Part shown: positions 9,360-17,849 of the stretch, in pieces
How positions within the stretch are numbered: position 1 is the stretch's first letter
Layout: each line of letters opens with the position of its first letter
DNA from: Agromyces flavus
Lineage (GTDB): Bacteria > Actinomycetota > Actinomycetes > Actinomycetales > Microbacteriaceae
Direction of reading: 5' to 3'
NCBI RefSeq assembly: GCF_900104685.1
Contig: NZ_LT629755.1
Span: 2,666,001 to 2,730,000, forward strand
Length of the DNA: 64,000 bases
Program-made: the position numbers and the translations under genes
Notes under the pieces: model-generated
Told to the model about the DNA's origin: nothing
Seen by the model: the letters and a program-made list of their open reading frames with translations, nothing else
Databases searched by the model: none

Positions 9360-9848
9360 ATGGCAGATTCGACGTTCGACATCGTCAGCAAGGTCGACAA
9401 GATGGAGGCCGAGAACGCCGTGAACCAGGCGCGCAAGGAGGTCGACCAGCGGTACGACTTCAAGGGCGTCGGCGCGTCGGTCGAGTGGTCGGGCGAGAAG
9501 ATCCTGCTGAAGGCGAGCTCCGAGGAGCGCGTCAAGGCGGTGCTCGATGTGGTGCAGTCGAAGTTCATCAAGCGCGGCATCTCGCTGAAGGCGCTCGACT
9601 CGGGCGAGCCGTACGCGTCGGGGAAGGAGTTCCGCCTCGAGATCGCGCTGAAGAACGGCATCGACCAGGAGCACGCCAAGAAGATCAACAAGCTCATCCG
9701 CGACGAGGCGCCCAAGTCGGTCAAGTCGCAGATCCAGGGCGACGAGCTGCGCGTCTCGTCGAAGAGCCGCGACGACCTGCAGGAGACCATCCGCCTGCTC
9801 AAGGCCGCCGACCTCGACCTCGACCTGCAGTTCGTCAACTTCCGCTAA
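9360..9848 (+). CDS. yajQ: YajQ family cyclic di-GMP-binding protein (UPF0234)
   Basis: A 162-residue protein of normal family length. It starts [20 protein letters not shown] and ends LQFVNFR, both hallmarks of YajQ, with the internal RYDFKG motif and two ferredoxin-like halves. In some bacteria YajQ proteins bind cyclic di-GMP and modulate transcription factors; in others they bind nucleotides. The ATG at 9360 is the only sensible start. The last 36 bases of the gene (9811-9846) occur again, perfectly, at 10314-10349 beyond the HigA gene, so this 3' end appears to have been duplicated during insertion of the neighbouring cassette. Confidence 0.93.
   Translation: MADSTFDIVSKVDKMEAENAVNQARKEVDQRYDFKGVGASVEWSGEKILLKASSEERVKAVLDVVQSKFIKRGISLKALDSGEPYASGKEFRLEIALKNGIDQEHAKKINKLIRDEAPKSVKSQIQGDELRVSSKSRDDLQETIRLLKAADLDLDLQFVNFR
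9811..9846 (+). repeat. 36-bp direct repeat, copy 1 (yajQ 3' end)
   Basis: Perfect 36-bp match to 10314-10349, beginning ACCTCGACCTCG and ending CAACTTCCGCT. This copy is the end of the yajQ reading frame, just before TAA. The two copies bracket the higA gene and the higB remnant, with a start-to-start distance of 503 bp. Confidence 0.95.
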
Positions 9849-9912
9849 GCCGCGGCGGGCTGTCGGGGCGAGCGGATGGCGCGGCCGCGCGCCCGCACAG
9901 CTCTGTCGCCGC

Positions 9913-10212
9913 CTACGCCGATGCGACCAGCGGCGTGATCGCGTCGAGCTCGCGCCAGTGCGCGTCGAGTTCGACGTCGAGGTCGTAGCGGTTCTGCAGG
10001 TTCAGCCAGAACCGCTCGCTCGTGCCGAGTGCGCGCGAGAGTCGGAGCGCAGTGTCGGGAGTGATGCCCCGCTTGCCGTGCACGATCTCGTTGATCCGTC
10101 GCGGTGGAACTCCGATGGTCAGGGCGAGCCGGTACTGGCTGATGCCGAGCGGCTCGAGGAACTCCTCGAGCAGGATCTCTCCCGGATGAATCGGGTCATG
10201 TGCCTTCGTCAT
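9913..10212 (-). CDS. higA: HigA family antitoxin (XRE-type helix-turn-helix)
   Basis: A 99-residue antitoxin of the HigA/VapI type. It has the family's opening HPGEILLEEFLEPLGISQYR, the helix-turn-helix LALTIGVPPRRINEIVHGKR, and the conserved GITPDTALRLSRALGTSERFWLNLQNRYDL. It normally neutralises a HigB ribosome-dependent RNase encoded just upstream and represses the shared promoter. The start is the ATG at 10212; a longer frame to 10341 overlaps the toxin remnant. Here the toxin gene is truncated, leaving the antitoxin effectively alone. Codon use is less extreme than in neighbours (for example ATGAATCGGGTCATG on the plus strand), consistent with transfer. It is convergent with yajQ across a 64-bp gap. 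Confidence 0.9.
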   Translation of the reverse strand: MTKAHDPIHPGEILLEEFLEPLGISQYRLALTIGVPPRRINEIVHGKRGITPDTALRLSRALGTSERFWLNLQNRYDLDVELDAHWRELDAITPLVASA

Positions 10213-10225
10213 GTCGTACACCTCC

Positions 10226-10312
10226 TCAGTGGTAATCGACGATCTCGACGTCGTCGGCTCCCGATGGAGTCCATCGGAAGCAGATTCGGTATTGGTCATT
10301 GATTCGGATACT
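10226..10312 (-). pseudogene. Remnant of a HigB/RelE toxin, C-terminus only
   Basis: On the minus strand, immediately upstream of higA, 28 codons encode SIRINDQYRICFRWTP followed by SGADDVEIVDYH and a stop. This is the conserved C-terminal third of HigB toxins, including the RICFRW strand and the terminal DYH. The homology begins exactly where the duplicated 36-bp yajQ sequence ends (10314), so the N-terminal two thirds are missing. The frame stays open upstream through the repeat but encodes unrelated residues. An active toxin is unlikely. The stop lies 13 bp from the higA start, the usual higBA spacing. Confidence 0.82.
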
Positions 10313-10313
10313 A

Positions 10314-10349
10314 ACCTCGACCTCGACCTGCAGTTCGTCAACTTCCGCT
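10314..10349 (+). repeat. 36-bp direct repeat, copy 2
   Basis: Second perfect copy of the yajQ 3' end. It is followed by GA, so it too would end the frame in TGA. It marks the right border of the HigA/HigB-remnant segment. Beyond both copies, at slightly different distances, the word GCGAGCGGATGGCGCGGCCG also appears, so similarity extends intermittently past the 36 bp. Confidence 0.95.
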
Positions 10350-10394
10350 GAGTTCAGGCGAGCGGATGGCGCGGCCGTCCGCGATGATGGCGGC

Positions 10395-11234
10395 GTGGAG
10401 TATGTGTCCAGGGTGCCCGGTCCACCGCTGGACGGGCTGATCAACGACCTCTACTACCTGGAGGGCGCCCCGCCGTACGCTCGATTCACGTTGCCGGCGG
10501 CGCCGGCGCCACTGCTCATCGTCAACCTCGGGGCGCCCTTCCTGATCCGCGCCGACACCGACGGCGAAGCCGTGGATTTCGCCGACGGCTGCGCGGTCGC
10601 CACGCCCACACGTGCGTGGGAGTTCGGCTACCCGACCCCGACCCGGTCGGTGGGTGTCCATTTCAGGCCGTGGGGGCTGGCGCCATTCCTTCCGATATCC
10701 GCGGCGAAGTTGTGCGACCGGCCGGCGACGGTGGAGCAGATCTGGGGCGGGCCCGCTGTCGCTGCGTTGCGAGACCGTCTGACCTCGGCGGGAACACCGG
10801 ACGAGATGCTGCGGTTGCTCGAGCAGGAACTGGTGCGACGGCTGCGCGCGATCGACGGCCTGGACATCGTCCGCCAGCTGGGCGCCGCCATCCTGGAGAC
10901 CGGCGGAGCCGGGCCGATCAGCGACCTCGGCGTGGCATCCCGGGCCAGCAGCACGTACCTGGCGAAGCGGTTCAAGGAAGTCATCGGCGTCACGCCGAAG
11001 CGGCTGGCGCGCAGTTGCCGATTCACCGCCACCGTGCTGGCGCTCGATGTCGCCCGGCCGATCGATTGGGGCGACATCGCCGCTCGCGCAGGCTATTTCG
11101 ACCAATCCCACTTCGTTCACGAGTTCCGGGAGTTCACCGGGCTCACGCCGACCCGGTATGTCGAAGTTCGGCAACGCTTCCTCCGTGAGCACCCCGACCA
11201 CGCGCTGGAAGGCTGGCCACTGCCGGCCGATTGA
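10395..11234 (+). CDS. AraC family transcriptional regulator
   Basis: A 279-residue regulator from GTG 10395. The N-terminal half (about 1-150) is a DUF6597/AraC-type sensor region with PLLIVNLGAPF and SVGVHFRPWGLAPFL. The C-terminal 100 residues form the double helix-turn-helix: ASSTYLAKRFKEVIGVTPKRL, then WGDIAARAGYFDQSHFVHEF followed by FTGLTPTRY, the AraC signature. It lies 62 bp upstream of a RibD-like reductase gene on the same strand and may control it. A longer open frame starts at 10299 but would read through the duplicated yajQ sequence, so the GTG is preferred. Confidence 0.87.
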   Translation: MEYVSRVPGPPLDGLINDLYYLEGAPPYARFTLPAAPAPLLIVNLGAPFLIRADTDGEAVDFADGCAVATPTRAWEFGYPTPTRSVGVHFRPWGLAPFLPISAAKLCDRPATVEQIWGGPAVAALRDRLTSAGTPDEMLRLLEQELVRRLRAIDGLDIVRQLGAAILETGGAGPISDLGVASRASSTYLAKRFKEVIGVTPKRLARSCRFTATVLALDVARPIDWGDIAARAGYFDQSHFVHEFREFTGLTPTRYVEVRQRFLREHPDHALEGWPLPAD

Positions 11235-11296
11235 TTTCTTACAAGAGCGGCCGCTCACGACACAGGAGACTTGGACTCCGAGGAGAGGAGGAATCC

Positions 11297-11878
11297 ATGA
11301 GGAAAGTGGTCATGAATGCGTCGGTCTCGGTCGATGGCTTCATTGCGGCGGAGGACGACGATCCCGGTCCGCTGTTCGAATGGTTGGTCAGCGGTGACGT
11401 GCCGTTGGACGACAGCGGGGTGCTGAACGTGTCGCAAGCGTCCTACGACCACATCCGCCCGTACTGGGACGAGATCAGTGTGACGATCGCCGGCCGCCAC
11501 AGCTTCGACCTCACCGACGGCTGGGACGCGACCCCTCCGAGCGGGGTCGATCACGTCGTCGTCGTGACGCACCGGCCGCCGCCCGAGGGCTGGGACCTCA
11601 ACGCGCCCTTCCACTTCGTCGACGGCATCGCGGAGGCCATGGTCACGGCGCGGGCGCTCGCGGGTGACCGCACGGTCGAGGTCGCCGCCGGCGATGTCGG
11701 CGGCCAGATGCTCGCCGCGGGTCTCGTCGACGAGGTACGCATGGATGTCGCGCCCGTCGTGCTCGGGTCGGGCAAGCGCTACTTCGGCTCCGTCGACTCG
11801 CAGCATCTGCTGGAAGACCCGGACGTGATCATTCAGGGAGACCGGGTGCTTCATCTCCGCTACCGGGTGCGCCGTTGA
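11297..11878 (+). CDS. Dihydrofolate reductase/RibD C-terminal domain family protein
   Basis: A 193-residue NADPH-dependent reductase-like protein. It opens MRKVVMNASVSVDGFIAAED, the usual start of the RibD C-terminal/DHFR-like family. It continues with IAGRHSFDLTDGWD, a glycine-containing segment VAAGDVGGQMLAAGLVDEVRMDVAPVVLGSGKRYF, and ends in a beta strand. The ATG at 11297 follows the very strong Shine-Dalgarno GAGGAGAGGAGG. The family includes riboflavin pathway reductases, but solitary genes beside regulators are common and their substrates unknown. It is downstream of the AraC-type regulator. Confidence 0.87.
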   Translation: MRKVVMNASVSVDGFIAAEDDDPGPLFEWLVSGDVPLDDSGVLNVSQASYDHIRPYWDEISVTIAGRHSFDLTDGWDATPPSGVDHVVVVTHRPPPEGWDLNAPFHFVDGIAEAMVTARALAGDRTVEVAAGDVGGQMLAAGLVDEVRMDVAPVVLGSGKRYFGSVDSQHLLEDPDVIIQGDRVLHLRYRVRR

Positions 11879-11956
11879 CCTCTCCGACGCGCGCCGGGCC
11901 GGCGAGGCGCGGATCCATGCCGTCGCCGATGGCCGCGCCTGACCGACTCGCCTCGC

Positions 11957-13126
11957 TCACGGCGTCGTTGGCGGCGCGTACCCCTCGAGCCAACGCGTGA
12001 TCGCCGCGTAGGCGGCGGACCGCGCCGGCTGCCGCGAGAGGAACACGTCGTGCAGCGCCCCGTCGATCCGCACGACCGTGACCGCCGGTCCGAGCTCGAG
12101 CGCATGCCTGGCGATGTCGTCGACGACGAGCACGATGTCGGACGCGAGCATCGCGTCATCCCACCGCCCCTGCAGCGTCGACCTCGCCGAGAGCAGCGTC
12201 AGCACCGGCGCGCCCACGTCGATGCCAGCGTCGACGGTCGCGTGCCCTGCGAGGATGGCGGTGAGCCAGGCCGGATGCGTCGTGAAGCCGCGGTCGGGCC
12301 GCCAGCGGTGGTCGTACTCCCACTCGCCGTCGAGCTCCTTCGCGATCGAGCGCGCGTAGAACCCGAGGTCGACGTTGGGCAGCGGACGCATGGGGTTGAC
12401 CCGCGCCCCGAACTCGATGACGGGCGAGATCGCCTGCCGCCCGATGCTCCGCAGCTGGAACTCCAGCCACGGGCTGTTGAGGATGAGCGCCGCGGCGCGC
12501 CCCGGGTTGCGGGCCGACCAGAGGCTGAACACGAGCCCGCCGGTCGAGTGCCCGAGCAGGATCAGCGGTCGCGTGTGGGGGGTGAAGAGGCCGCTCTGCG
12601 GCCGTCTCGAAACCCGCTCCGCCGCACCGTCCCCCGCGTCACCTCCGTCCTCGGCATCACTCTGATCGATCGCCGCTAACGCCGCCTCGATCTCCTCGTC
12701 ATACGTCGCCAGCTTCGTGACGTACCCCGGCGTCTGCCAGTCGCGCAGGCTGCGCCCGTACTTCCGAAGCTCGAGCGCGAAGAACCGCGCACCGGCATCC
12801 GTCCAGTACCGCGCGAGCTGGGGGTTGAAGAAGTAGTCGCTCCAGCCGTGCACGTAAAGCACGTCGCACCCGGATGCCGCGGGCGGCGGCACCGCGATCG
12901 GCTCCGGTTCCCACGGCCAGCGCCACCTCCGGCGCGCCCGCGCCTCCTCGGGCGCGGCCGACCGGTACCGCACGAGCGTCGCGACGACCTCACCCTCGTC
13001 GTCGGGCTCGAGCGGCAGCGTCAGCTGCTCGAACCCCTCGCCGAGCACGTCCGGTCGCCACTCGTCCAAGCCGCCTCCCCTTTGGGTCAGCTTAGGCAAG
13101 GACGATGGCTCGGCGCTCTCCACCAC
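11957..13126 (-). CDS. Alpha/beta hydrolase
   Basis: A 389-residue serine hydrolase of the alpha/beta fold. The nucleophile elbow is GHSTGG with Ser at about residue 194; the oxyanion region is YVHGWSDYFFN near residue 91; a C-terminal DGALHDVFLS supplies the catalytic His. An acidic, low-complexity insertion (DQSDAEDGGDAGDG) precedes the elbow. There is no signal peptide, so it is probably a cytoplasmic esterase or monoacylglycerol-lipase-like enzyme. The ATG at 13126 is used; a later start near 13069 is possible because the first 19 residues are weakly conserved-looking. It stands between the DHFR-like gene and the Tad cluster, with 47 bp to the latter. Confidence 0.83.
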   Translation of the reverse strand: MVESAEPSSLPKLTQRGGGLDEWRPDVLGEGFEQLTLPLEPDDEGEVVATLVRYRSAAPEEARARRRWRWPWEPEPIAVPPPAASGCDVLYVHGWSDYFFNPQLARYWTDAGARFFALELRKYGRSLRDWQTPGYVTKLATYDEEIEAALAAIDQSDAEDGGDAGDGAAERVSRRPQSGLFTPHTRPLILLGHSTGGLVFSLWSARNPGRAAALILNSPWLEFQLRSIGRQAISPVIEFGARVNPMRPLPNVDLGFYARSIAKELDGEWEYDHRWRPDRGFTTHPAWLTAILAGHATVDAGIDVGAPVLTLLSARSTLQGRWDDAMLASDIVLVVDDIARHALELGPAVTVVRIDGALHDVFLSRQPARSAAYAAITRWLEGYAPPTTP

Positions 13127-13173
13127 TACTTCACACCCTCAAGGCGCGCGATGCGGAGGCAGCCGAACGAAGA

Positions 13174-14055
13174 TCAGAACGTATTGATTCCGGCAAAGGT
13201 GTTGATCATGTTGAGCGCTGCCGGTGTGAGCAAGACGATGAACAACACCGGAAGCAAGCAGAACACGAGCGGGAAGATGATTTTCACGGTAACTTTCATG
13301 GCCTGCTCCTCGGCACGCTGACGCCTCTTGAGGCGCATCTCGCCGGCCTGCACGCGGAGGACTTCACCAATGGAGATGCCGTACTGGTCCGCTTGGACAA
13401 CCGCCCGCACAAACCGCCGCAGGTCTTCCTGGCTCGTGCGCTTCTCCAGTTCCATGAAGGCGTCGCGTCGGCTGCGACCGATGCTCATGTCTTGCAGCAC
13501 TCGGATGAGTTCTTCCGCCAAGGGCCCCTTGCCGTTGCGGGCGGCCTTCGCCATCGCGGCGTCGAAGCCAAGTCCCGCTTCCACCGCAATCGTCATCTGA
13601 TCAAGAGTGTCCGGCAGAGAGTACTTAATGGCCTCCTGACGGTCGTGCGCCCTGCTGTGGATTAGCACATCGGGTAGGAAGAACAGCATCGTCGTGCCGC
13701 CAAGGACAAGAAGGACTTTCAGGGCGTTAGGTCCGCCGCTGAAGATGAAGATCAGACCGAGCGCTACGCCGAACAGCGCGAGAGCGATCTTCCAGGTGAC
13801 GATGCGCTGCAGCGTCCATCCCGCCGGGCGCCCCGCATGGACTACTTGCTTCTCGATCCAGCCCACATAGCCACGCGGAGCGGCCGCGATGAGGGAGGCG
13901 CCGAAGCTTGATTGCTGTACACGGCCCAGCGTCGGATGCACCTCTCCGGGCGGCTCGACCGCAGGTCGCCGCCTCGGGAAAAGCATGAAGACGAACAGCC
14001 CGATCGCGAGCGCCGTAACTGCGATCGCGATGTACGCGACCAACTCTGGCGCCAT
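13174..14055 (-). CDS. tadC: Tad pilus inner-membrane platform protein TadC
   Basis: A 293-residue type II secretion F-domain protein, the second platform subunit of a Tad/Flp pilus. Hydrophobic segments lie at about 5-24, 95-135 and 265-288. The central cytoplasmic domain carries KYSLPDTLDQMTIAVEAGLGFDAAMAKAA and a repeat of EELIRVLQDMSIGRSRRDAF, typical of T2SSF. The start ATG at 14055 shares one base with the stop of tadB (TGATG), so the genes are translationally coupled. It is the last gene of the pilus operon. Confidence 0.9.
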   Translation of the reverse strand: MAPELVAYIAIAVTALAIGLFVFMLFPRRRPAVEPPGEVHPTLGRVQQSSFGASLIAAAPRGYVGWIEKQVVHAGRPAGWTLQRIVTWKIALALFGVALGLIFIFSGGPNALKVLLVLGGTTMLFFLPDVLIHSRAHDRQEAIKYSLPDTLDQMTIAVEAGLGFDAAMAKAARNGKGPLAEELIRVLQDMSIGRSRRDAFMELEKRTSQEDLRRFVRAVVQADQYGISIGEVLRVQAGEMRLKRRQRAEEQAMKVTVKIIFPLVFCLLPVLFIVLLTPAALNMINTFAGINTF

Positions 14056-15011
14056 CAGAATTTCACCTTCACCGCGAAGGAGACCCAGATCGCGCCGAGA
14101 ATAAGAAGAATGACGGCGACCCCGAGCGCAATCATCCCGAAGATCGAGGTGAAGAAGACACTCATGTAAGTGGGCTGGACCAGCGAGAGGAACAAGAACA
14201 CGCCGACCGGCAAGCACACCAACACGATCGCCGAGAGCCTACCTTCCGCGCTGAGCGCCTTCACATGCCGGCGGATCTCGTTGCGCTGGCGGATGGTCTT
14301 GCCGACCTGATCCAGCACCTCCGCAAGATTGCCGCCCGTCTCCTGGTTGACCGCCACCGCCTGCGCGAGCCACTCGAAGTCATCGCTGCGCATCCGCTGC
14401 GCCGTTACCGCGAGCGAGTCAGCCAAGTTCCTGCCCAGCCGCGTCTCATTGACCACTCGCGAGAGTTCCTCGCTCGTGGGCGAAGCCGAATCACTCGCAA
14501 CGGCCCCCACCGTGCGTGATAGTCCGTGTCCGGCCCGAAGGCCGCCCGCCATGAGCTGAACCGTGCTATCTACCTGATCGGCGAACCGGTCACGTCGACG
14601 CGCCGTGCGCATACTCAGCATCACCTTGGCCCCGATCGGAGTGAGGACGGCGAAAAGGAAGCCCCAAAGAAGCGAAGTACCGCTCGCGAACCCGAGGAGG
14701 ACCCCGACCAAGGCCATTACGCTGGCCGCAGAAGCGACCATTACGACGAATGCGCTCGGTTCGGATCTGATCCCGGCGAGTTCGAGCTCCTCCGGTCCGA
14801 AGAAGCGGCGGGACTGTTTTGAAACGACGCCGTCGACCGCCGCGGTGGTGCGTTGGGTGATCCTGGACAGCATCGACACGTGGTCCACCCCGGGTGCGCG
14901 ACGGCGCTCCGCGGAAACCCGAGGTGCGGGCGGCGCGATCACGAGAAAGACGAGGACAAGTCCAGCGAGCAGCGCGATGCTGATGCCGGCGACGAGTATG
15001 CCGGGATTCAT
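14055..15011 (-). CDS. tadB: Tad pilus inner-membrane platform protein TadB
   Basis: A 318-residue T2SSF-domain protein. An N-terminal transmembrane helix (about 4-26) is followed by a cytoplasmic region, two further membrane helices at about 87-130, and the conserved VDSTVQLMAGGLRAGHGLSRTVGAVA. The usual QETGGNLAEVLDQVGKTIRQR follows, and two C-terminal helices end the protein. With TadC it forms the platform on which the TadA motor turns. The stop overlaps tadC by one base and the start overlaps the tadA stop by 4 bp (ATGA). Confidence 0.9.
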   Translation of the reverse strand: MNPGILVAGISIALLAGLVLVFLVIAPPAPRVSAERRRAPGVDHVSMLSRITQRTTAAVDGVVSKQSRRFFGPEELELAGIRSEPSAFVVMVASAASVMALVGVLLGFASGTSLLWGFLFAVLTPIGAKVMLSMRTARRRDRFADQVDSTVQLMAGGLRAGHGLSRTVGAVASDSASPTSEELSRVVNETRLGRNLADSLAVTAQRMRSDDFEWLAQAVAVNQETGGNLAEVLDQVGKTIRQRNEIRRHVKALSAEGRLSAIVLVCLPVGVFLFLSLVQPTYMSVFFTSIFGMIALGVAVILLILGAIWVSFAVKVKF

Positions 15012-16519
15012 CGAATCTCGCCCAACATGCCCCGAAAATCGCGCTGGAAGAGCGAGACAGGAAGCTTGATTCCGTGGTCCGCGATCCGCTCGGCGAATCG
15101 CGGCCGCACACCAGTCGGCTCGATCCGACCCTTGAGCTTTCCTTCCTCGTCATAGCCAGCCGAGTAGTCGAACGAGAAGGCATCTTGGAGGGTGATGATG
15201 TCACCCTCCATCCCATGCACCTCCGTTACCTGGGTGACGCGGCGCACACCATCCTTGTGACGGGTGATCTGCACGATGAGGTCGATCGCCGAGGAGATCT
15301 GCTCACGGATAGCGCGAAGCGGGAGGTCCATGCCCGCCATGAGCACGAGCGTCTCCATTCGGCTGATCGCGTCGCGCGGCGAGTTGGCATGCAGCGTCGA
15401 GATCGATCCCTCGTGACCGGTGTTCATCGCCTGGAGCATGTCGAGGCTTTCGGCGCCTCGGACCTCACCGACGACGATCCGGTCGGGTCGCATGCGAAGG
15501 GAGTTCCTGACCAGGTCGCGGATGGTGATTTCACCGCGTCCCTCGATGTTCGGAGGCCGGGATTCGAGGCGCACCACGTGTTCCTGCTGGAGCTGCAACT
15601 CGACGGCATCCTCGATCGTGATGATCCGCTCATCGGTGGGAATGAAGGCAGACAGCACGTTGAGCAACGTCGTCTTTCCTGTACCCGTACCGCCGGAAAC
15701 GAGGATGTTCAGCTTTGCACGCACTGCCGCGTCCAGCACCGTGGCGACTTCGCGTGTCAGAGTGCCGAATTGGACCAGGTCCTCGACGGTGTACGGCGTT
15801 CCGGCGAACTTTCGAATGGTGAGCGACGACCCGTTCACGGCCAAGGGCGGGATGATCGCATTTACTCGCGAACCGTCCTCGAGCCGTGCATCGACAAGTG
15901 GAGAAGATTCGTCGATCCGGCGACCGACCCGCGACACGATTCTCTCGATAACTCGACGAAGCTGCGGCTCCCCCGTGAACCTGTGCGGCGTCTCCATGAG
16001 CCGGCCCTGCCGCTCCACGTACAGCTGGTCGAATCGGTTGACCATGATCTCGCTCACCGTTGGGTCCTCGAGCAACGACTCGAGCGGACCATAGCCGAGA
16101 ACGTCCGCACCGATGTCGTCGATAAGGCGATTGCGCTCCGCCGTCGTAAGCGCAATCTGCTCTGCGGCAACGATGTCCGCAAGTTCTGCCTTCGCAAGCG
16201 CATGCAACTGCTCTTCAGTCAGCGAGGCATCACTCATACGCGATCCGATGCGCACGAAGAGCTCCTGCGCGGCCTTCTCCTTGATCGGTGCCAGCGGATC
16301 CAGGATGGGTACAGGACGCATCGCCGTGGGCAACGAAGCGGGAGGCTTGAAGAGGGCTGGCGTCGGTTCCTCGACGGACGCGTCGGCGACCTCCGGGAGG
16401 ACCTCGGTGAATGTGTCGTCGGGACTCTGCGTGTCTTCAGACGCGTAGGTTCGCAGTCCCGTGGGATCTACGACGACCTGCGGGCTACGGAGTGCATTCA
16501 GCCGATCATTCAGTCCCAT
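15008..16519 (-). CDS. tadA: Tad pilus assembly ATPase TadA/CpaF
   Basis: A 503-residue secretion ATPase powering pilin assembly. About 80 poorly conserved, proline-rich N-terminal residues precede the N-domain (YGPLESLLEDPTVSEIMVNRFDQLYVE). The RecA-like core follows, with Walker A GGTGTGKTT at about residues 276-284, the Asp box IEDAVELQL, Walker B RPDRIVVGEVRG, and the His box NTGHEGSISTLHANSP. All key residues are present. The ATG overlaps the preceding tadZ-like gene by 14 bp and the stop overlaps tadB by 4 bp. Confidence 0.94.
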   Translation of the reverse strand: MGLNDRLNALRSPQVVVDPTGLRTYASEDTQSPDDTFTEVLPEVADASVEEPTPALFKPPASLPTAMRPVPILDPLAPIKEKAAQELFVRIGSRMSDASLTEEQLHALAKAELADIVAAEQIALTTAERNRLIDDIGADVLGYGPLESLLEDPTVSEIMVNRFDQLYVERQGRLMETPHRFTGEPQLRRVIERIVSRVGRRIDESSPLVDARLEDGSRVNAIIPPLAVNGSSLTIRKFAGTPYTVEDLVQFGTLTREVATVLDAAVRAKLNILVSGGTGTGKTTLLNVLSAFIPTDERIITIEDAVELQLQQEHVVRLESRPPNIEGRGEITIRDLVRNSLRMRPDRIVVGEVRGAESLDMLQAMNTGHEGSISTLHANSPRDAISRMETLVLMAGMDLPLRAIREQISSAIDLIVQITRHKDGVRRVTQVTEVHGMEGDIITLQDAFSFDYSAGYDEEGKLKGRIEPTGVRPRFAERIADHGIKLPVSLFQRDFRGMLGEIR

Positions 16520-17849
16520 GTGATCGCCGCCTTCTCTGGATCTTGGTGCGCTTCGGGAACGCTTCGGGCGCTATGCGCATGACCACCGAACGCACAGCGC
16601 GCGCGGCTGGATCACGAACATCATCGTGAATCAGGGGAATTCCGCGATTACTGGCGAGCAGTACTGCGGACGACTTCGGAACCGCGACGTCGATGGGTGC
16701 ACCGATGACCGCCTCGGAGTCCTTCACGGTGAGGCCGCTCATCTTGTCGACCTGATTGAGAACGATGTGTCGGTTGCTGGGCATGAGCCCGAGTGTCGTC
16801 AGCATCTGAAACTCCGTTCGCAAGGCCCGAAGACTCGCCACGCTCATGTTCGAGACGAAGACGGCATCCGTGACGTGTTCGATGGTGACGAGCGTGTGCT
16901 CACTGAGTCCGGGTGTGGTATCGACGACGACGTAGCGGAAGAATTCACGAAGGCGCTCGATCAGTCGGCCGAGTGACGCGGATTGCACCTGGTCGCCGAG
17001 CTCGGGTGAGGGTGCGCTCGCTACTACGAAGAACCCGTCCGCATGATGAACGAGGACGGTCTTCAACACGAGTTCGTCTTGGGCGGCATCCGCCACGGCG
17101 TCCACGATCGTTCGCTCGGGCTGCAGATTCAATACTGCGGTGATATCACCGAATTGGAGGTCGGCGTCGATGAGGACCACCGAGTTTGGCGCGACTTCAG
17201 CGAGTCCGGTTGCCAGATTGACCGCAATCGTGGTCTTGCCCTGACCGCCCTTCGGCGCGACGACAGCGATGGCCTCGGACGGAACCCCGTCCTCGAGCGG
17301 TGGGAATTCCCATTCGATCTCCTGAGGCTGCTCATCGACCGGCTCGCCGCTCGCCTCCTCATGTACTTCCTCTGCGATCTCGCTCTCGGTCGTGGATTGG
17401 ATCGCGAGCATTTCGGCGACCAGATCGCCGACTTCGGGTTCAGGGTCTGCTTCGAAATCCTCGAGTTCGGCGCGACCGTTGGAGATGAGCCAGTTGGACA
17501 ACCGGTCTAGAAGTTCCTCGGTCGTCGCGTCCGCGGCATGCGGACTGAGCACCGCGTGGAGAGGTAGGTCGTCAACCCAGTCTTCGAGGTCGGTCCGCTG
17601 TTCGCGCACGACGATGAGCCCGATATCTGGGTAACGGTCGTTCAGCCCTCTGACGAGACCTCGGGTTTCCTCATAATTCAGAACCGGGCCGAGCAGCGCG
17701 ATACGCGGCGTCGCTTCGACGCGATCGATCACCGAGTCTGCGCCCAGAAGAAGGAACTCTCCCGGGACGACGGCAAGCCGATTGCCGAGCAGAGACCGGA
17801 GTCGGGTCTCGTACTCGGCAGAACGGCTGATCAGCAGAAAAGGTGTCAC
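16506..17849 (-). CDS. TadZ/CpaE-like MinD-type ATPase of the Tad pilus
   Basis: A 447-residue protein starting at GTG 17849. An atypical receiver-like domain (about 1-125) lacks the full phosphorylation site. An acidic linker rich in Glu (about 128-190) follows, then a ParA/MinD ATPase with the deviant Walker A PKGGQGKTTIAVNLA at about 199-213, the switch VVLIDADLQFGD, and VDTTPGLSEHTL. TadZ/CpaE proteins place the pilus machine at the cell pole. The GTG overlaps the cpaB stop by 4 bp (GTGA). A longer frame to 17921 adds a basic stretch that overlaps cpaB and is not preferred. Confidence 0.87.
   Translation of the reverse strand: MTPFLLISRSAEYETRLRSLLGNRLAVVPGEFLLLGADSVIDRVEATPRIALLGPVLNYEETRGLVRGLNDRYPDIGLIVVREQRTDLEDWVDDLPLHAVLSPHAADATTEELLDRLSNWLISNGRAELEDFEADPEPEVGDLVAEMLAIQSTTESEIAEEVHEEASGEPVDEQPQEIEWEFPPLEDGVPSEAIAVVAPKGGQGKTTIAVNLATGLAEVAPNSVVLIDADLQFGDITAVLNLQPERTIVDAVADAAQDELVLKTVLVHHADGFFVVASAPSPELGDQVQSASLGRLIERLREFFRYVVVDTTPGLSEHTLVTIEHVTDAVFVSNMSVASLRALRTEFQMLTTLGLMPSNRHIVLNQVDKMSGLTVKDSEAVIGAPIDVAVPKSSAVLLASNRGIPLIHDDVRDPAARAVRSVVMRIAPEAFPKRTKIQRRRRSHGTE

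Noticed and set aside
9811..10349. Calling the 36-bp repeats attL/attR of an integrated element
   Set aside because: No integrase or other mobility gene lies between them; the duplication is real but the mechanism is not shown.
10226..10444. A complete 72-residue HigB toxin
   Set aside because: Only the last 28 codons are HigB-like; the upstream part is the complement of the duplicated yajQ end, so the frame is fortuitous.
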